Positions 1-6,594 of a DNA stretch of 7,859 bases are shown piece after piece. The stretch is from Segetibacter sp. (GTDB lineage: Bacteria > Bacteroidota > Bacteroidia > Chitinophagales > Chitinophagaceae): the NCBI GenBank assembly GCA_030146445.1, contig JASLBT010000312.1, positions 1-7,859 of the forward strand, read 5' to 3'. Position numbers and translations under genes: made by a program. The notes under the pieces are model-generated. The model saw only the letters and a program-made list of their open reading frames with translations. It was not told where the DNA came from and made no database searches. Positions within the stretch are counted from its first letter, which is position 1. Each line of letters opens with the position of its first letter.

Positions 1-372
1 ACGCTAACGAACATAACCCTGCTGAACCTGATCGAGGACTGGTGGGGTACAAAGTATTGCATCGGGGGAAGCTCAAAAGAATGTCTTGATTGTTCCGCCT
101 TCACCCAAATGGTTACCAGCAGTATCTACCGCGCAACTTTACCACGAACTGCGCAGGATCAATATAATTCGTGTGAAAAAGTGCCTGCCGAGGAGATGCA
201 GGAAGGCAATCTTGTGTTTTTCCATACCCAGGGAAGGGAGATCTCTCACGTTGGTATATATCTAACTAATAACAAGTTTGTGCATGTATCCACGAGTCAG
301 GGCGTGATGATCAATGATCTGAACGATCGCTATTGGAAGGATAAATTCAGGGGTGCAGGCCGGTTTAACTAA
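1..372 (+). CDS. NlpC/P60 (C40) family peptidase, 5'-truncated by window edge
   Basis: The frame is open from base 1 to the TAA at 370-372, giving 123 residues; the true start lies left of the window, so any signal peptide is unseen. The NlpC/P60 cysteine peptidase triad is visible: Cys31 in the motif DCSAF, His83 in SHVGIYL, and a third polar residue, His95, in FVHVST. The preceding WWGTKYCIGG matches the family's usual W.G..Y..GG segment, and LPRT after the catalytic Cys is also typical. Such enzymes cleave D-glutamyl-meso-diaminopimelate links in peptidoglycan stem peptides and act in the cell envelope. An internal ATG at 109 lies after the catalytic Cys, so starting there would make a dead enzyme. 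Three further cysteines (20, 28, 58) surround the active site. Family assignment is firm; substrate and exact role are inferred from the family. Confidence 0.9.
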   Translation, partial: TLTNITLLNLIEDWWGTKYCIGGSSKECLDCSAFTQMVTSSIYRATLPRTAQDQYNSCEKVPAEEMQEGNLVFFHTQGREISHVGIYLTNNKFVHVSTSQGVMINDLNDRYWKDKFRGAGRFN

Positions 373-791
373 GTTTCCTGCTGGCGCGCATTTATTAATT
401 CTACTACTTCTACTTACAATAAAACTCTGCGTTACGCTGGATACGTGACTCCTTCCTCCTAATTAGCCAATGTCGGCAAACACGACTGGACCATTTGTCC
501 AGTACATGCCTCCCCACCAGGCGTCTCCTGACGCTGAATAGCCCAAACAGCATTATAAAACAGTCTGGGGTCCGCTGTTGGCAGTATCGGAGATCGGCTT
601 GAGCCCACCGGGGAGTTTGACCAGGCAATCCGCCACAATATTGCTCCTTAAGTCATCAGTTAATGGGAGCCAAATGCCTGATTGGGGCAAACCCCTTAAC
701 ATGAAGGCAATGCTGGTTAGCTGTAAGGTATAATTTCAAAAAAAAAGACCATCGTTTCCGATGATCTTTCTTTTAAAAAATTAAAACTGTA
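373..791. other. Gene-free spacer with a small hairpin
   Basis: About 420 bases without a convincing gene. It contains a perfect 7-bp hairpin at 485-503 (arms ACTGGAC and GTCCAGT, 5-nt loop) with no following T-run, a GGGG-CAAA-CCCC mini-hairpin at 684-695, and the terminator of the downstream minus-strand gene at 738-766. No U-tracted terminator is seen directly after the peptidase. Minus-strand open frames exist (a 49-codon ATG frame at 553-702 and a 72-codon frame at 410-628), but neither shows recognisable motifs, and both lie beyond the terminator of the only upstream minus-strand gene. Confidence 0.6.
738..766 (-). terminator. Intrinsic terminator of the coiled-coil membrane protein gene
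   Basis: Read on the minus strand, an 11-bp stem (AAAGATCATCG pairing with CGATGGTCTTT, one U-G wobble) closes a GAAA tetraloop of the stable GNRA type. The stem's 3' arm runs straight into a run of nine T (plus-strand A-run 738-746). It lies about 25 bases after the stop of the 792-1784 gene. On the plus strand the wobble becomes a C-A mismatch and the T-tract is interrupted, so it is better as a minus-strand terminator. Confidence 0.85.
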
Positions 792-1784
792 CTATCCGAA
801 AAGACCGCCTTTTCTCAGGCTCTTGGTTCCTTGACCAATAAGAAAACCATTGTGGTAAATTTCGATTTTGTAATCGCCCATCTGGTATTTGCCATTGCCT
901 TTATAATCAAAGCTCACCGGTGCTCTTTTACCTTGTTCGTAGTTTACTTCCACCTTATTGGTGTATGGTTTGCCGGTTTCCGTGCGGGTATCGAACGTTC
1001 CGCTGCTGATTGGCGCTCCATCAGGACCGGTGATTGAAACGTAAATCTCTTTGGTGCCGGTTGGAGCAATCCTGTTTTCGTCAAGATCAAAAGAGATGCG
1101 GAGCATATCAACTCTTTTAGCGCTGCTGGTGCTCTTTTCTTTACCGCTCGCTTTCACATTGATCGGAGCAATGTTCAGGTTAGTTGCACGCAGGGTAGAA
1201 GCGACGTCAACTTTTCCTTCCAACTCTTTTTTAACCGTCTCAGTTGTAGCCAGGTTTTCCTGTAACTGTGTTTTTTCGGTAGTAAGTTGATCTCTCTCCG
1301 TGCTTAATTGTTGATTGCTGGTGGTAAGCGTTTCATTTTGTCCCTTGAGTTCTTCGATCTGCGCGAACATGTCGTCGATCTTACCATTTAGTTGTTTGAT
1401 GAGTTGTCTTGCCTTGCCAAGTTCAGCTGCGGTTGCATTTTTATTACGGGTGATAGATGAAATCTGCTTCTTTAGCTTGTCGATTTCATTCTTTCTTTCT
1501 GCAAGAGCGCCTTGTAATTCGGTATTGCTTCCCGTGGCAGAGTCTAAACGGGAAAGTGCGTCGTTGTACTCGGTTTGAATGGCATTACGGGAAGAATCCG
1601 CTGCCGTGTATTGTGTTTGAAGGGTGTTCCGTTCCTCAGTCGCTTTACTCTTATCGTAAATAATGTAACCCCACGTCAGCACCAAAGCAAGACCTAAAAT
1701 ACCGTATATTAGTTTCCGGTTGTCTGAGTTTGCAGGTCTTGAAGGTTGATTGGAAGCAGGTGAATTTTGAGGACTGTAGCTCAT
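792..1784 (-). CDS. Single-pass membrane protein with long coiled coil and C-terminal beta domain, function unknown
   Basis: 330 residues from an ATG at 1784. Residues 1-23 are polar, Pro/Ser/Asn-rich. Residues 25-43 form one hydrophobic helix (IYGILGLALVLTWGYIIY), preceded by Arg-Lys and followed by Asp-Lys. Residues about 45-195 are Glu/Lys/Gln/Thr-rich with Leu and Ile recurring at heptad-like spacing, consistent with a long coiled coil. After a Lys/Ser-rich linker (about 210-224), residues 225-330 alternate polar and hydrophobic residues and contain ITGPDG and YKIEIYHNG, suggesting an Ig-like beta sandwich. I infer N-in topology with coiled coil and beta domain in the periplasm; this is not proven. 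I recognise no catalytic motif and no named family. The leader is A-rich with no Shine-Dalgarno. It is transcribed alone toward its own terminator and is divergent from the exonuclease gene. Coiled-coil proteins like this are easily mislabelled as SMC or chromosome-partition proteins, but no ATPase motif is present. Confidence 0.85.
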   Translation of the reverse strand: MSYSPQNSPASNQPSRPANSDNRKLIYGILGLALVLTWGYIIYDKSKATEERNTLQTQYTAADSSRNAIQTEYNDALSRLDSATGSNTELQGALAERKNEIDKLKKQISSITRNKNATAAELGKARQLIKQLNGKIDDMFAQIEELKGQNETLTTSNQQLSTERDQLTTEKTQLQENLATTETVKKELEGKVDVASTLRATNLNIAPINVKASGKEKSTSSAKRVDMLRISFDLDENRIAPTGTKEIYVSITGPDGAPISSGTFDTRTETGKPYTNKVEVNYEQGKRAPVSFDYKGNGKYQMGDYKIEIYHNGFLIGQGTKSLRKGGLFG

Positions 1785-1817
1785 TTTTTTTAGTTTTCGT
1801 GATTAAAAAGTAAAACT

Positions 1818-2546
1818 TTGAATCATCCGTATTTATTATTTGATTTATTAATTCTTGATATTGAAACCGTTCCGTTCGTTTCGAGCTACGAAAATCTGGC
1901 ACCTGAATGGAAGGAGCTATTTTTCGACAAGATTTCAAAAACCATGCCCGAAACAGAACTCATCGATAACGTTTACAAGCAAAAGGCGGGAATTCTCGCA
2001 GAATTTGGAAGAATTGTGTGTATTTCAACAGGTTTTTTCTACAACGACGCTCAGGGTAAGCTGAGCCTAAAATTAAAAAGTATTTGTTGCGACGACGAAA
2101 TAGAATTGTTAAAACAATTTATTGAACTTGTAAACCGGTTCCTTTCGAAAAGAAAGAACCTGTACTTCGCCGGCCACAACATCAGGGAATTCGACATCCC
2201 TTTTATCTGTCGGAGACTTGTAATCAATAGGGTACCGTTGCCGTCGTATTTCCAGATACAGGGAGCTAAACCCTGGGAGATCAATATGCTGGATACCATG
2301 CAGTGGTGGAAATTTGGCGATTACAAAAACTATACATCCCTTCATCTCCTGGCGAATGTATTGGGGGTGCCAACTTCGAAAACCGACATGGATGGCAGTA
2401 TGGTACAGGACGTATATTACGAGGACAATGATCTGCCTCGAATTGTAGATTACTGCCAGAGGGACGTAGTAGTTGTTGCCCAGGTGATCTTACGATTTAG
2501 AAACCTGCCGTTGATTGAACCCACAAACATTACTGTTGCGGAATAA
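1818..2546 (+). CDS. DEDDy 3'-5' exonuclease, PolB-exonuclease-like family
   Basis: 242 residues with all three exonuclease motifs. Exo I is LDIET (Asp14, Glu16), Exo II is AGHNIREFDIPFI (Asp126), and Exo III is YCQRDV with Tyr212 and Asp216 at Y-x3-D spacing, which defines the DEDDy subclass. The overall shape, including FGRIVCIS, the SLHLLANVLGVP stretch and the late DMDGSMV motif, matches the stand-alone 'predicted 3'-5' exonuclease related to PolB' family (Pfam DNA_pol_B_exo2). These use two metal ions to remove 3' nucleotides from nucleic acid; the cellular role is not well defined and is probably DNA repair or processing. The start is TTG: a TGA lies in frame at 1800-1802, and no ATG or GTG occurs before the Exo I motif, so 1818 is the only usual start codon available. 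No Shine-Dalgarno is seen. The motif evidence is strong. Confidence 0.9.
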   Translation: MNHPYLLFDLLILDIETVPFVSSYENLAPEWKELFFDKISKTMPETELIDNVYKQKAGILAEFGRIVCISTGFFYNDAQGKLSLKLKSICCDDEIELLKQFIELVNRFLSKRKNLYFAGHNIREFDIPFICRRLVINRVPLPSYFQIQGAKPWEINMLDTMQWWKFGDYKNYTSLHLLANVLGVPTSKTDMDGSMVQDVYYEDNDLPRIVDYCQRDVVVVAQVILRFRNLPLIEPTNITVAE

Positions 2547-2918
2547 TCGCACACACAATTGATCCTGGTACCTGTCCTGATCAGGTCCAAATGTAACAAA
2601 CTGTACCACAGACTGTGTATGTTGAGGAAATATTCAACACCATAGAAGTGCGATGATCTTAATTGAATTCGAAATTACCTGTTAGCGGGACTACGGTAGT
2701 ACCAGCAGCATCTTGATTGTTTTCTACAAGCCCTTCGTCAATCAGCCGATAAAGCCTTTCCTGTTAGAGCGCCCTGTCCGGATCCGCAGGCGCTATCATT
2801 CTCTTAAGGTGGGACCGAACTGGAAAGTTCAATGAACAAGATCGTCAGCCGGTGAAAGCATGTTTCGCCGTAATGCTGAAATTGTAGACTGTGTTATATT
2901 GCAATCGAATAGTTCATT
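2547..2918. other. Gene-free spacer between exonuclease and holA
   Basis: About 370 bases with no intact gene. A perfect 10-bp palindrome (CCTGATCAGG, 2576-2585) lies about 30 bases after the exonuclease stop but lacks a T-tract, so it is a poor terminator. The stretch 2659-2844 can be read on the minus strand as a protein-like frame broken by a stop (listed separately). No clean match to the Bacteroidota promoter was found before holA; TATATTG at 2895-2901 is only a near match to the -7 element. Confidence 0.55.
2659..2844 (-). pseudogene. Possible decayed minus-strand coding remnant
   Basis: On the minus strand one frame reads 26 codons, an in-frame TAA at 2764-2766, then 34 codons to a TAA at 2659-2661. 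Both parts look protein-like: APADPDRAL before the stop, then QERLYRLIDEGLVENN and TTVVPLTGNFEFN after it. A further in-frame TGA at 2845-2847 closes the upstream side. This could be the tail of a gene killed by nonsense mutations, but I do not recognise the family, and a frame this short can arise by chance. Confidence 0.2.
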
Positions 2919-3917
2919 ATGTCTGCAGAAATAATCATCGACGATTGGAAGAAGGGCGTGTTCAAACCAGTTTACTGGCTGGAAGGCGACGAGCCTTACT
3001 TTATTGATAAAGTGATGCACTATGCAGAACACAAAATCTTATCTGAGAGCGAAGCGGGGTTTAATCTTACGACTTTTTACGGGCGGGATGCCGACTGGCC
3101 GGCTGTAATCAACGCCTGTCGAAGATACCCCATGTTTGCAGAAAGGCAGGTAGTACTCCTTAAAGAAGCGCAGCTGATGCGCGATGTGGATAAACTCGAA
3201 GGCTATGTAAGCAACCCATTGCCCTCGACGGTGTTTGTAGTAAGTTATAAAGACAAGAAAGTAGATGGTCGCACTGCTTTTTCAAGGACGCTGAAGAAAA
3301 AGGGAGTTTTGCTTACCACGAAAAAGTTATACGAAAACCAGGTACCGGATTGGGTGCAGGGGATGGTGAAAGCAAAAGGCTATGATATTACGCAGCAGGC
3401 GCTTCGCCTGCTTGTGGACAATATCGGTAACGACCTTACCCGGCTTGAGAACGAGGTAGAAAAAGTTTGGTTGAACCTGAGCGATACTCAACTGATTGAC
3501 GGCGATGCTATTGAAAAATATGTTGGAATCTCTAAAGAATTCAACGTCTTCGAATTGCAGGATGCTGTATCAAAACGCGACCTTCCCAAGGCCATAAGGA
3601 TAGTTCAATATTTTGCATCCAATCCTAAAGCCGGGCCGCTGCAAATGGTACTCCCTACGATCTACAACTTCTTTAGTAAATTATACATCATGTACGGACT
3701 TTCATCAAACGATGAGCGTTCAGTGGCTACAGCTTTGGGGGTAAACCCTTTTTTCGCAAAAGACTATATCCAGGCTGCAAGAAGTTACGATTACCGGGGA
3801 GTAGAAAAGGTTTTGCTCCTGTTGCACGAATACAACCTCCGGAGTATTGGCGTAAATGATGCAGGTACATCGGACAGTGACCTCATGAAAGAGATGGTTG
3901 TTAAGATGATGGCCTGA
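2919..3917 (+). CDS. holA: DNA polymerase III delta subunit
   Basis: 332 residues, close to the usual 330-345. Delta is the clamp-loader subunit that binds and opens the beta sliding clamp so the replicase can be loaded on DNA. The N-terminal signature VYWLEGDEPYFIDKV (residues 18-32) is the classic start of this family, where the degenerate ATP-site region begins. The segment YPMFAERQVVLLKEAQ (70-85) matches the conserved stretch including the clamp-binding region, and YVGISKEFNVFELQDAV (201-217) is the strongly conserved motif that opens the C-terminal collar domain. The ATG at 2919 fits because the family signature begins about 17 residues later. No Shine-Dalgarno is evident. The gene stands alone and converges on ribF, with 135 bases between the stops and no clear terminator. 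Confidence 0.95.
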   Translation: MSAEIIIDDWKKGVFKPVYWLEGDEPYFIDKVMHYAEHKILSESEAGFNLTTFYGRDADWPAVINACRRYPMFAERQVVLLKEAQLMRDVDKLEGYVSNPLPSTVFVVSYKDKKVDGRTAFSRTLKKKGVLLTTKKLYENQVPDWVQGMVKAKGYDITQQALRLLVDNIGNDLTRLENEVEKVWLNLSDTQLIDGDAIEKYVGISKEFNVFELQDAVSKRDLPKAIRIVQYFASNPKAGPLQMVLPTIYNFFSKLYIMYGLSSNDERSVATALGVNPFFAKDYIQAARSYDYRGVEKVLLLLHEYNLRSIGVNDAGTSDSDLMKEMVVKMMA

Positions 3918-4052
3918 GCGGATGGGCGGGACATGGGTATTAGGTTTCTACGCTTCCAGTAGGCTTCATGACATTTGTCTGTGAAAGTCGAAACCGCTGG
4001 TCGCTGTAATGCCTGGTGTGATAAGTTGATTGCCTGTCAAAGTTTGGGTAGT

Positions 4053-5015
4053 TCATCGTGCAGGTGTATCTCTTCCGGCAGTGTTCACCAGTATTCCTTT
4101 TACCGTAGCTTTATCATTACCGAGTTGTTCTTTCAACATCTCCAGTCCGTTGAATTTTACTTCACCCCGAATAAAGGATTTTACTACAACCTTTAGCGTT
4201 GAACCGTAGATGTCCTGGTCAAAATCAAAGATATTCACCTCTATTACCCGTTTGGATCCGCCTATAGTCGGCCGAACGCCGATGTTCATCATCCCATGGA
4301 GAAAATCTCCCTGGTTGACCGAAACAGTAACGGCATAAACCCCATTGCCGGGGATCAGCTTTTCTTCTTCTGCAATCTCAAGGTTGGCTGTTGGATAACC
4401 AATTGTGCGCCCAAGTTTATTGCCTTCTACTACGGTCCCCGAAAAGAAGTAATCGTATCCAAGTCGCCTGTTCGCCGTTTCAATGTCACTTTGCGTCAAT
4501 GCTTCCCGAACCCTTGTTGAGCTGATGATGATCTCGTTTAACAAGCTTTCGGAAATTTCTTTTACCCGGTACCCAAAGGTTTCACCCAATTTTTCTAAAA
4601 GGTGGTAGTCGCCGGAACGGCCCTTCCCAAAACGGTGGTCATAGCCAATGATAATGGTGTGGGGATGAAATTTCTTGACCAGGAAATGTTCGACATATTC
4701 TTCGGGGCTTTGCAGGGAAAACGCTTCGTTGAAAGGAGTAACTACCAGGTGGTGTATACCGTGTTTGTCCAGCAGGTCAATCTTTTCCGGCAGGGTAGTG
4801 AGAATCTTCACTTCACGGCCGCCGCCTGAAACAATTTTCCTTGGGTGTGGATGAAAGGTGATGACGACGGTTTCTCCGCCTATAGCGGCTGCTTCCTGTT
4901 TTAACTGTGCGAGAATTTGTTGGTGGCCGAGATGAACACCATCGAAACTCCCGATCGTAATAGCGGCGTTTTTAAACGTGGGTAGTTCTTTCAGATTCCC
5001 GTGTACCTGGATCAT
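4053..5015 (-). CDS. ribF: Bifunctional riboflavin kinase / FAD synthetase
   Basis: 320 residues from the ATG at 5015. The protein phosphorylates riboflavin to FMN and then adenylylates FMN to FAD in the cytoplasm. The N-terminal FAD synthetase domain shows TIGSFDGVHLGH with the HxGH-type nucleotide-binding motif (His28, His31), IIIGYDHRFGKGRSGD (about 121-136) and ISSTRVR (164-170). The C-terminal riboflavin kinase domain shows GRTIGYPTANLEI, whose PTAN motif binds nucleotide and metal (about 202-214), the likely catalytic Glu259 before NIFDFDQDIYG, and the terminal helix EMLKEQLGND. A TTG four codons upstream (5027) also keeps the frame open; I prefer the ATG because it matches the usual short N-terminus of the family and because the TTG sits inside a promoter-like TAGCTTTG. 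The gene is convergent with holA and divergent from purM. Confidence 0.95.
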   Translation of the reverse strand: MIQVHGNLKELPTFKNAAITIGSFDGVHLGHQQILAQLKQEAAAIGGETVVITFHPHPRKIVSGGGREVKILTTLPEKIDLLDKHGIHHLVVTPFNEAFSLQSPEEYVEHFLVKKFHPHTIIIGYDHRFGKGRSGDYHLLEKLGETFGYRVKEISESLLNEIIISSTRVREALTQSDIETANRRLGYDYFFSGTVVEGNKLGRTIGYPTANLEIAEEEKLIPGNGVYAVTVSVNQGDFLHGMMNIGVRPTIGGSKRVIEVNIFDFDQDIYGSTLKVVVKSFIRGEVKFNGLEMLKEQLGNDKATVKGILVNTAGRDTPAR

Positions 5016-5024
5016 AATGTCCGG

Positions 5025-5032
5025 CAAAGCTA
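5025..5032 (-). promoter_or_regulatory. Candidate -7 element for ribF
   Basis: Read on the minus strand this is TAGCTTTG, an exact match to the Bacteroidota -7 consensus TAnnTTTG, ending 9 bases before the ribF ATG. A TTTA lies 17 bases upstream of it, a weak match to the TTTG-like -33 element with short spacing; it falls inside the palindrome TTTAGCTAAA. If used, it would give a very short leader. An 8-base motif with two free positions occurs by chance fairly often. Confidence 0.35.
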
Positions 5033-5051
5033 AGCGTTTCCCCTTTAGCTA

Positions 5052-5117
5052 AACCGGGCAAACACAATTACAATAGCGCCGCCAACTGCCTTGAACATTG
5101 GGTGTTTAAGCCCGGTT
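5052..5117. repeat. Imperfect inverted repeat in the ribF/purM spacer
   Basis: The left arm AACCGGGCAAACAC (5052-5065) pairs with the right arm GTGTTTAAGCCCGGTT (5102-5117). The arms pair in blocks of 8 and 6 bp, separated by a 2-base bulge, around a 36-base loop. The arms flank rather than cover the promoter-like elements. This could be a regulator-binding pair, an RNA stem in a leader, or a decayed mobile palindrome; no T-tract follows, so it is not a terminator. Confidence 0.5.
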
Positions 5118-5290
5118 ATATAACATCTGAATTGCCTCGACCAGATCGTGGCATGATTCTAAAGCGCCCGTCTAAAAAAATAGGGGTAGCACGCTCACGG
5201 TGTACCGTTGGATCGCACAAAAGCCGGTAAGTCTTCGTTCCATCAATTCGCCGGGGTTTAACCACATGCCTGTAAGCGGAGCGCAAACAT

Positions 5291-5298
5291 TACATTTG
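5291..5298 (+). promoter_or_regulatory. Candidate -7 element for purM
   Basis: TACATTTG matches the Bacteroidota -7 consensus TAnnTTTG exactly and ends 26 bases before the purM ATG, leaving a leader of roughly 20 bases. The expected -33 position (around 5268-5275) has only a partial match to TTTG. The placement is good; the single-element evidence is modest. Confidence 0.4.
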
Positions 5299-5324
5299 CC
5301 CAATCTTAAATCAAATTGCAACTG

Positions 5325-6509
5325 ATGTCTTTGTATTCACAACGGGGAGTTTCTTCGCAAAAAGAAGAGGTACATGCGGCTACAAGTAATTTAAGTACCG
5401 GGCTTTACCCAAATGCATTTTGTAAACTGTTTGCCGACACTCTCGGCGGCGACGAGCAAATGGTGAATGTGATGCATGCCGATGGCGCGGGAACAAAGAG
5501 CATTCTTGCTTACTTATACTGGAAGGAAACCGGCGATGTGAGTGTGTGGAAAGGAATAGCACAGGATGCCGTCATCATGAACCTCGACGACCTGCTTTGT
5601 GTAGGTATCTACGACAATATCCTATTCTCGTCTACCATAGACCGAAATAAGACTGTTATACCTGCCGAGGTTCTGTCGGCATTGATTAACGGCACCCAGG
5701 AGGTATTTGACTGGCTAAGAAGCTTCGGTATCAATATTCACTTCCTCGGTGGTGAGACTGCCGACGTTGGCGACGTGGTTCGTACGATTGCTGTCAACGG
5801 AACGATGGCTGCAAGACATCCGAGGCAAAAGTTAGTTACTAACGACCGGATCGCTCCCGGGGACGTAATTGTTGGAGTATCCAGCTTTGGTAAGTCGAAT
5901 TATGAAAACGACTATAATAGTGGGATCGGCAGCAATGGCCTTACGAGTGCCCGACATGATGTGTTGGAGAAATTCTATGCCCGCGAGTACACCGAAACTT
6001 ATGCCCCAACGTTGCCTGAAGAAGTCATCTATATTGGCAAACACCGCCTTACCGATCCAATAACCGTGGCTTCCAAGTACGGAAATGTCGATACCAACAT
6101 CGGAAAGCTGATCCTGAGCCCAACCCGGACCTATGCCCCGTTTGTTAAAGCGATTCTCGAAGGCAACTTCAACGATATACATGGAATGATACACTGCAGC
6201 GGAGGAGGCCAAACCAAGTGCCTGAAGTACCTGCCGGCTTCTTTAAAGATCATTAAAGACAACCTGTTTTCACCACCTGAAATATTTGAGATAATACGCG
6301 AAGCTTCAAAAGCAGATTACCGGGAAATGTACCAGGTATTCAACATGGGCCACCGACTAGAAGTTTTTACATCTGCGCAGTCAGCATCAACCCTTGTAGA
6401 TATCGCAGAACAGTTTGGCCTTGAGGCCAGGGTGGTTGGCAGGGTAGAAGCGGGCGACACAAAAGAACTGCTGCTGAAGGGAGACTTTGGCGAGATCACT
6501 TTCCGGTAA
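5325..6509 (+). CDS. purM: Phosphoribosylformylglycinamidine cyclo-ligase (AIR synthase), Bacteroidota-type
   Basis: 394 residues from the ATG at 5325. The enzyme closes the imidazole ring of FGAM with ATP to give AIR, the fifth step of de novo purine synthesis, in the cytoplasm. PurM-superfamily motifs appear in order: HADGAGTKS (51-59, the DGxGTK substrate/metal loop), DAVIMNLDDLLCVG (81-94), LGGETADVGD (141-150), the SSFGKSNYEND segment (186-196), MIHCSGGGQTK (288-298) and FNMGHRLEVF (339-348). The protein is about 45 residues longer than the E. coli enzyme and starts YSQRGVSSQKEEVHAA where the classic form has YKDAGVD, as in the divergent form I associate with Bacteroidota. A TTG at 5316 would add three residues; the ATG is preferred because MSLYSQRG is the start I expect for this form. 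No purine gene is adjacent. Confidence 0.92.
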   Translation: MSLYSQRGVSSQKEEVHAATSNLSTGLYPNAFCKLFADTLGGDEQMVNVMHADGAGTKSILAYLYWKETGDVSVWKGIAQDAVIMNLDDLLCVGIYDNILFSSTIDRNKTVIPAEVLSALINGTQEVFDWLRSFGINIHFLGGETADVGDVVRTIAVNGTMAARHPRQKLVTNDRIAPGDVIVGVSSFGKSNYENDYNSGIGSNGLTSARHDVLEKFYAREYTETYAPTLPEEVIYIGKHRLTDPITVASKYGNVDTNIGKLILSPTRTYAPFVKAILEGNFNDIHGMIHCSGGGQTKCLKYLPASLKIIKDNLFSPPEIFEIIREASKADYREMYQVFNMGHRLEVFTSAQSASTLVDIAEQFGLEARVVGRVEAGDTKELLLKGDFGEITFR

Positions 6510-6535
6510 AGTTTCGCTATCTTATTTTTTCCCCT

Positions 6536-6554
6536 GTCCGGCTAATTTCCGGAC
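6536..6554 (+). terminator. Hairpin after purM, possible weak terminator
   Basis: A perfect 6-bp GC-rich stem (GTCCGG pairing with CCGGAC) with a 7-base loop begins 27 bases after the purM stop. It is followed by GAATTATTAAC rather than a clean T-run, so it may stop transcription weakly or only protect the 3' end. Confidence 0.35.
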
Positions 6555-6594
6555 GAATTATTAACAGTCCGTTTCAGTTGTCTGGATATTAATG

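Larger units (their letters stand above)
5016..5324. other. Divergent ribF/purM control region
   Basis: About 310 bases between two divergent starts, with no gene seen. It holds candidate -7 elements for both genes, an imperfect inverted repeat at 5052-5117, and two perfect 10-bp palindromes, TTTAGCTAAA (5044-5053) and GTTATATAAC (5115-5124). I could not match it to an FMN riboswitch or any other riboswitch I know. Confidence 0.6.

Noticed and set aside
410..628. Minus-strand frame of 72 codons in the same spacer
   Set aside because: Composition is rich in Arg, Cys and Trp with no domain pattern, as expected for a chance frame; no promoter or family resemblance.
553..702. Minus-strand ATG frame of 49 codons (and a longer open stretch reaching about 735) after the coiled-coil gene
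   Set aside because: It lies beyond a strong terminator, has no recognisable motif, uses several rare-looking codons (AGG), and an open stretch of this length is expected by chance in 400 bases.
792..1784. SMC-like or chromosome-partition protein
   Set aside because: Only a coiled coil is shared; there is no Walker A, Walker B or hinge, and a membrane helix is present.
1811..1820. TAAAACTTTG as a -7 promoter element for the exonuclease gene
   Set aside because: The spacing between TA and TTTG is four bases rather than two, and its TTG is itself the start codon, so it cannot be a normal -7 element for this gene.
2576..2585. CCTGATCAGG palindrome as terminator of the exonuclease gene
   Set aside because: Self-complementary with no loop and no T-tract; at most a short symmetric site.
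5016..5027. TTG at 5027 as the ribF start
   Set aside because: An ATG four codons downstream matches the family N-terminus better, and the TTG overlaps a promoter-like element.
5016..5324. FMN riboswitch upstream of ribF
   Set aside because: I could not find the conserved multi-stem FMN aptamer pattern, and the candidate promoter lies only 9 bases before the ATG, leaving no room for an aptamer in the leader.
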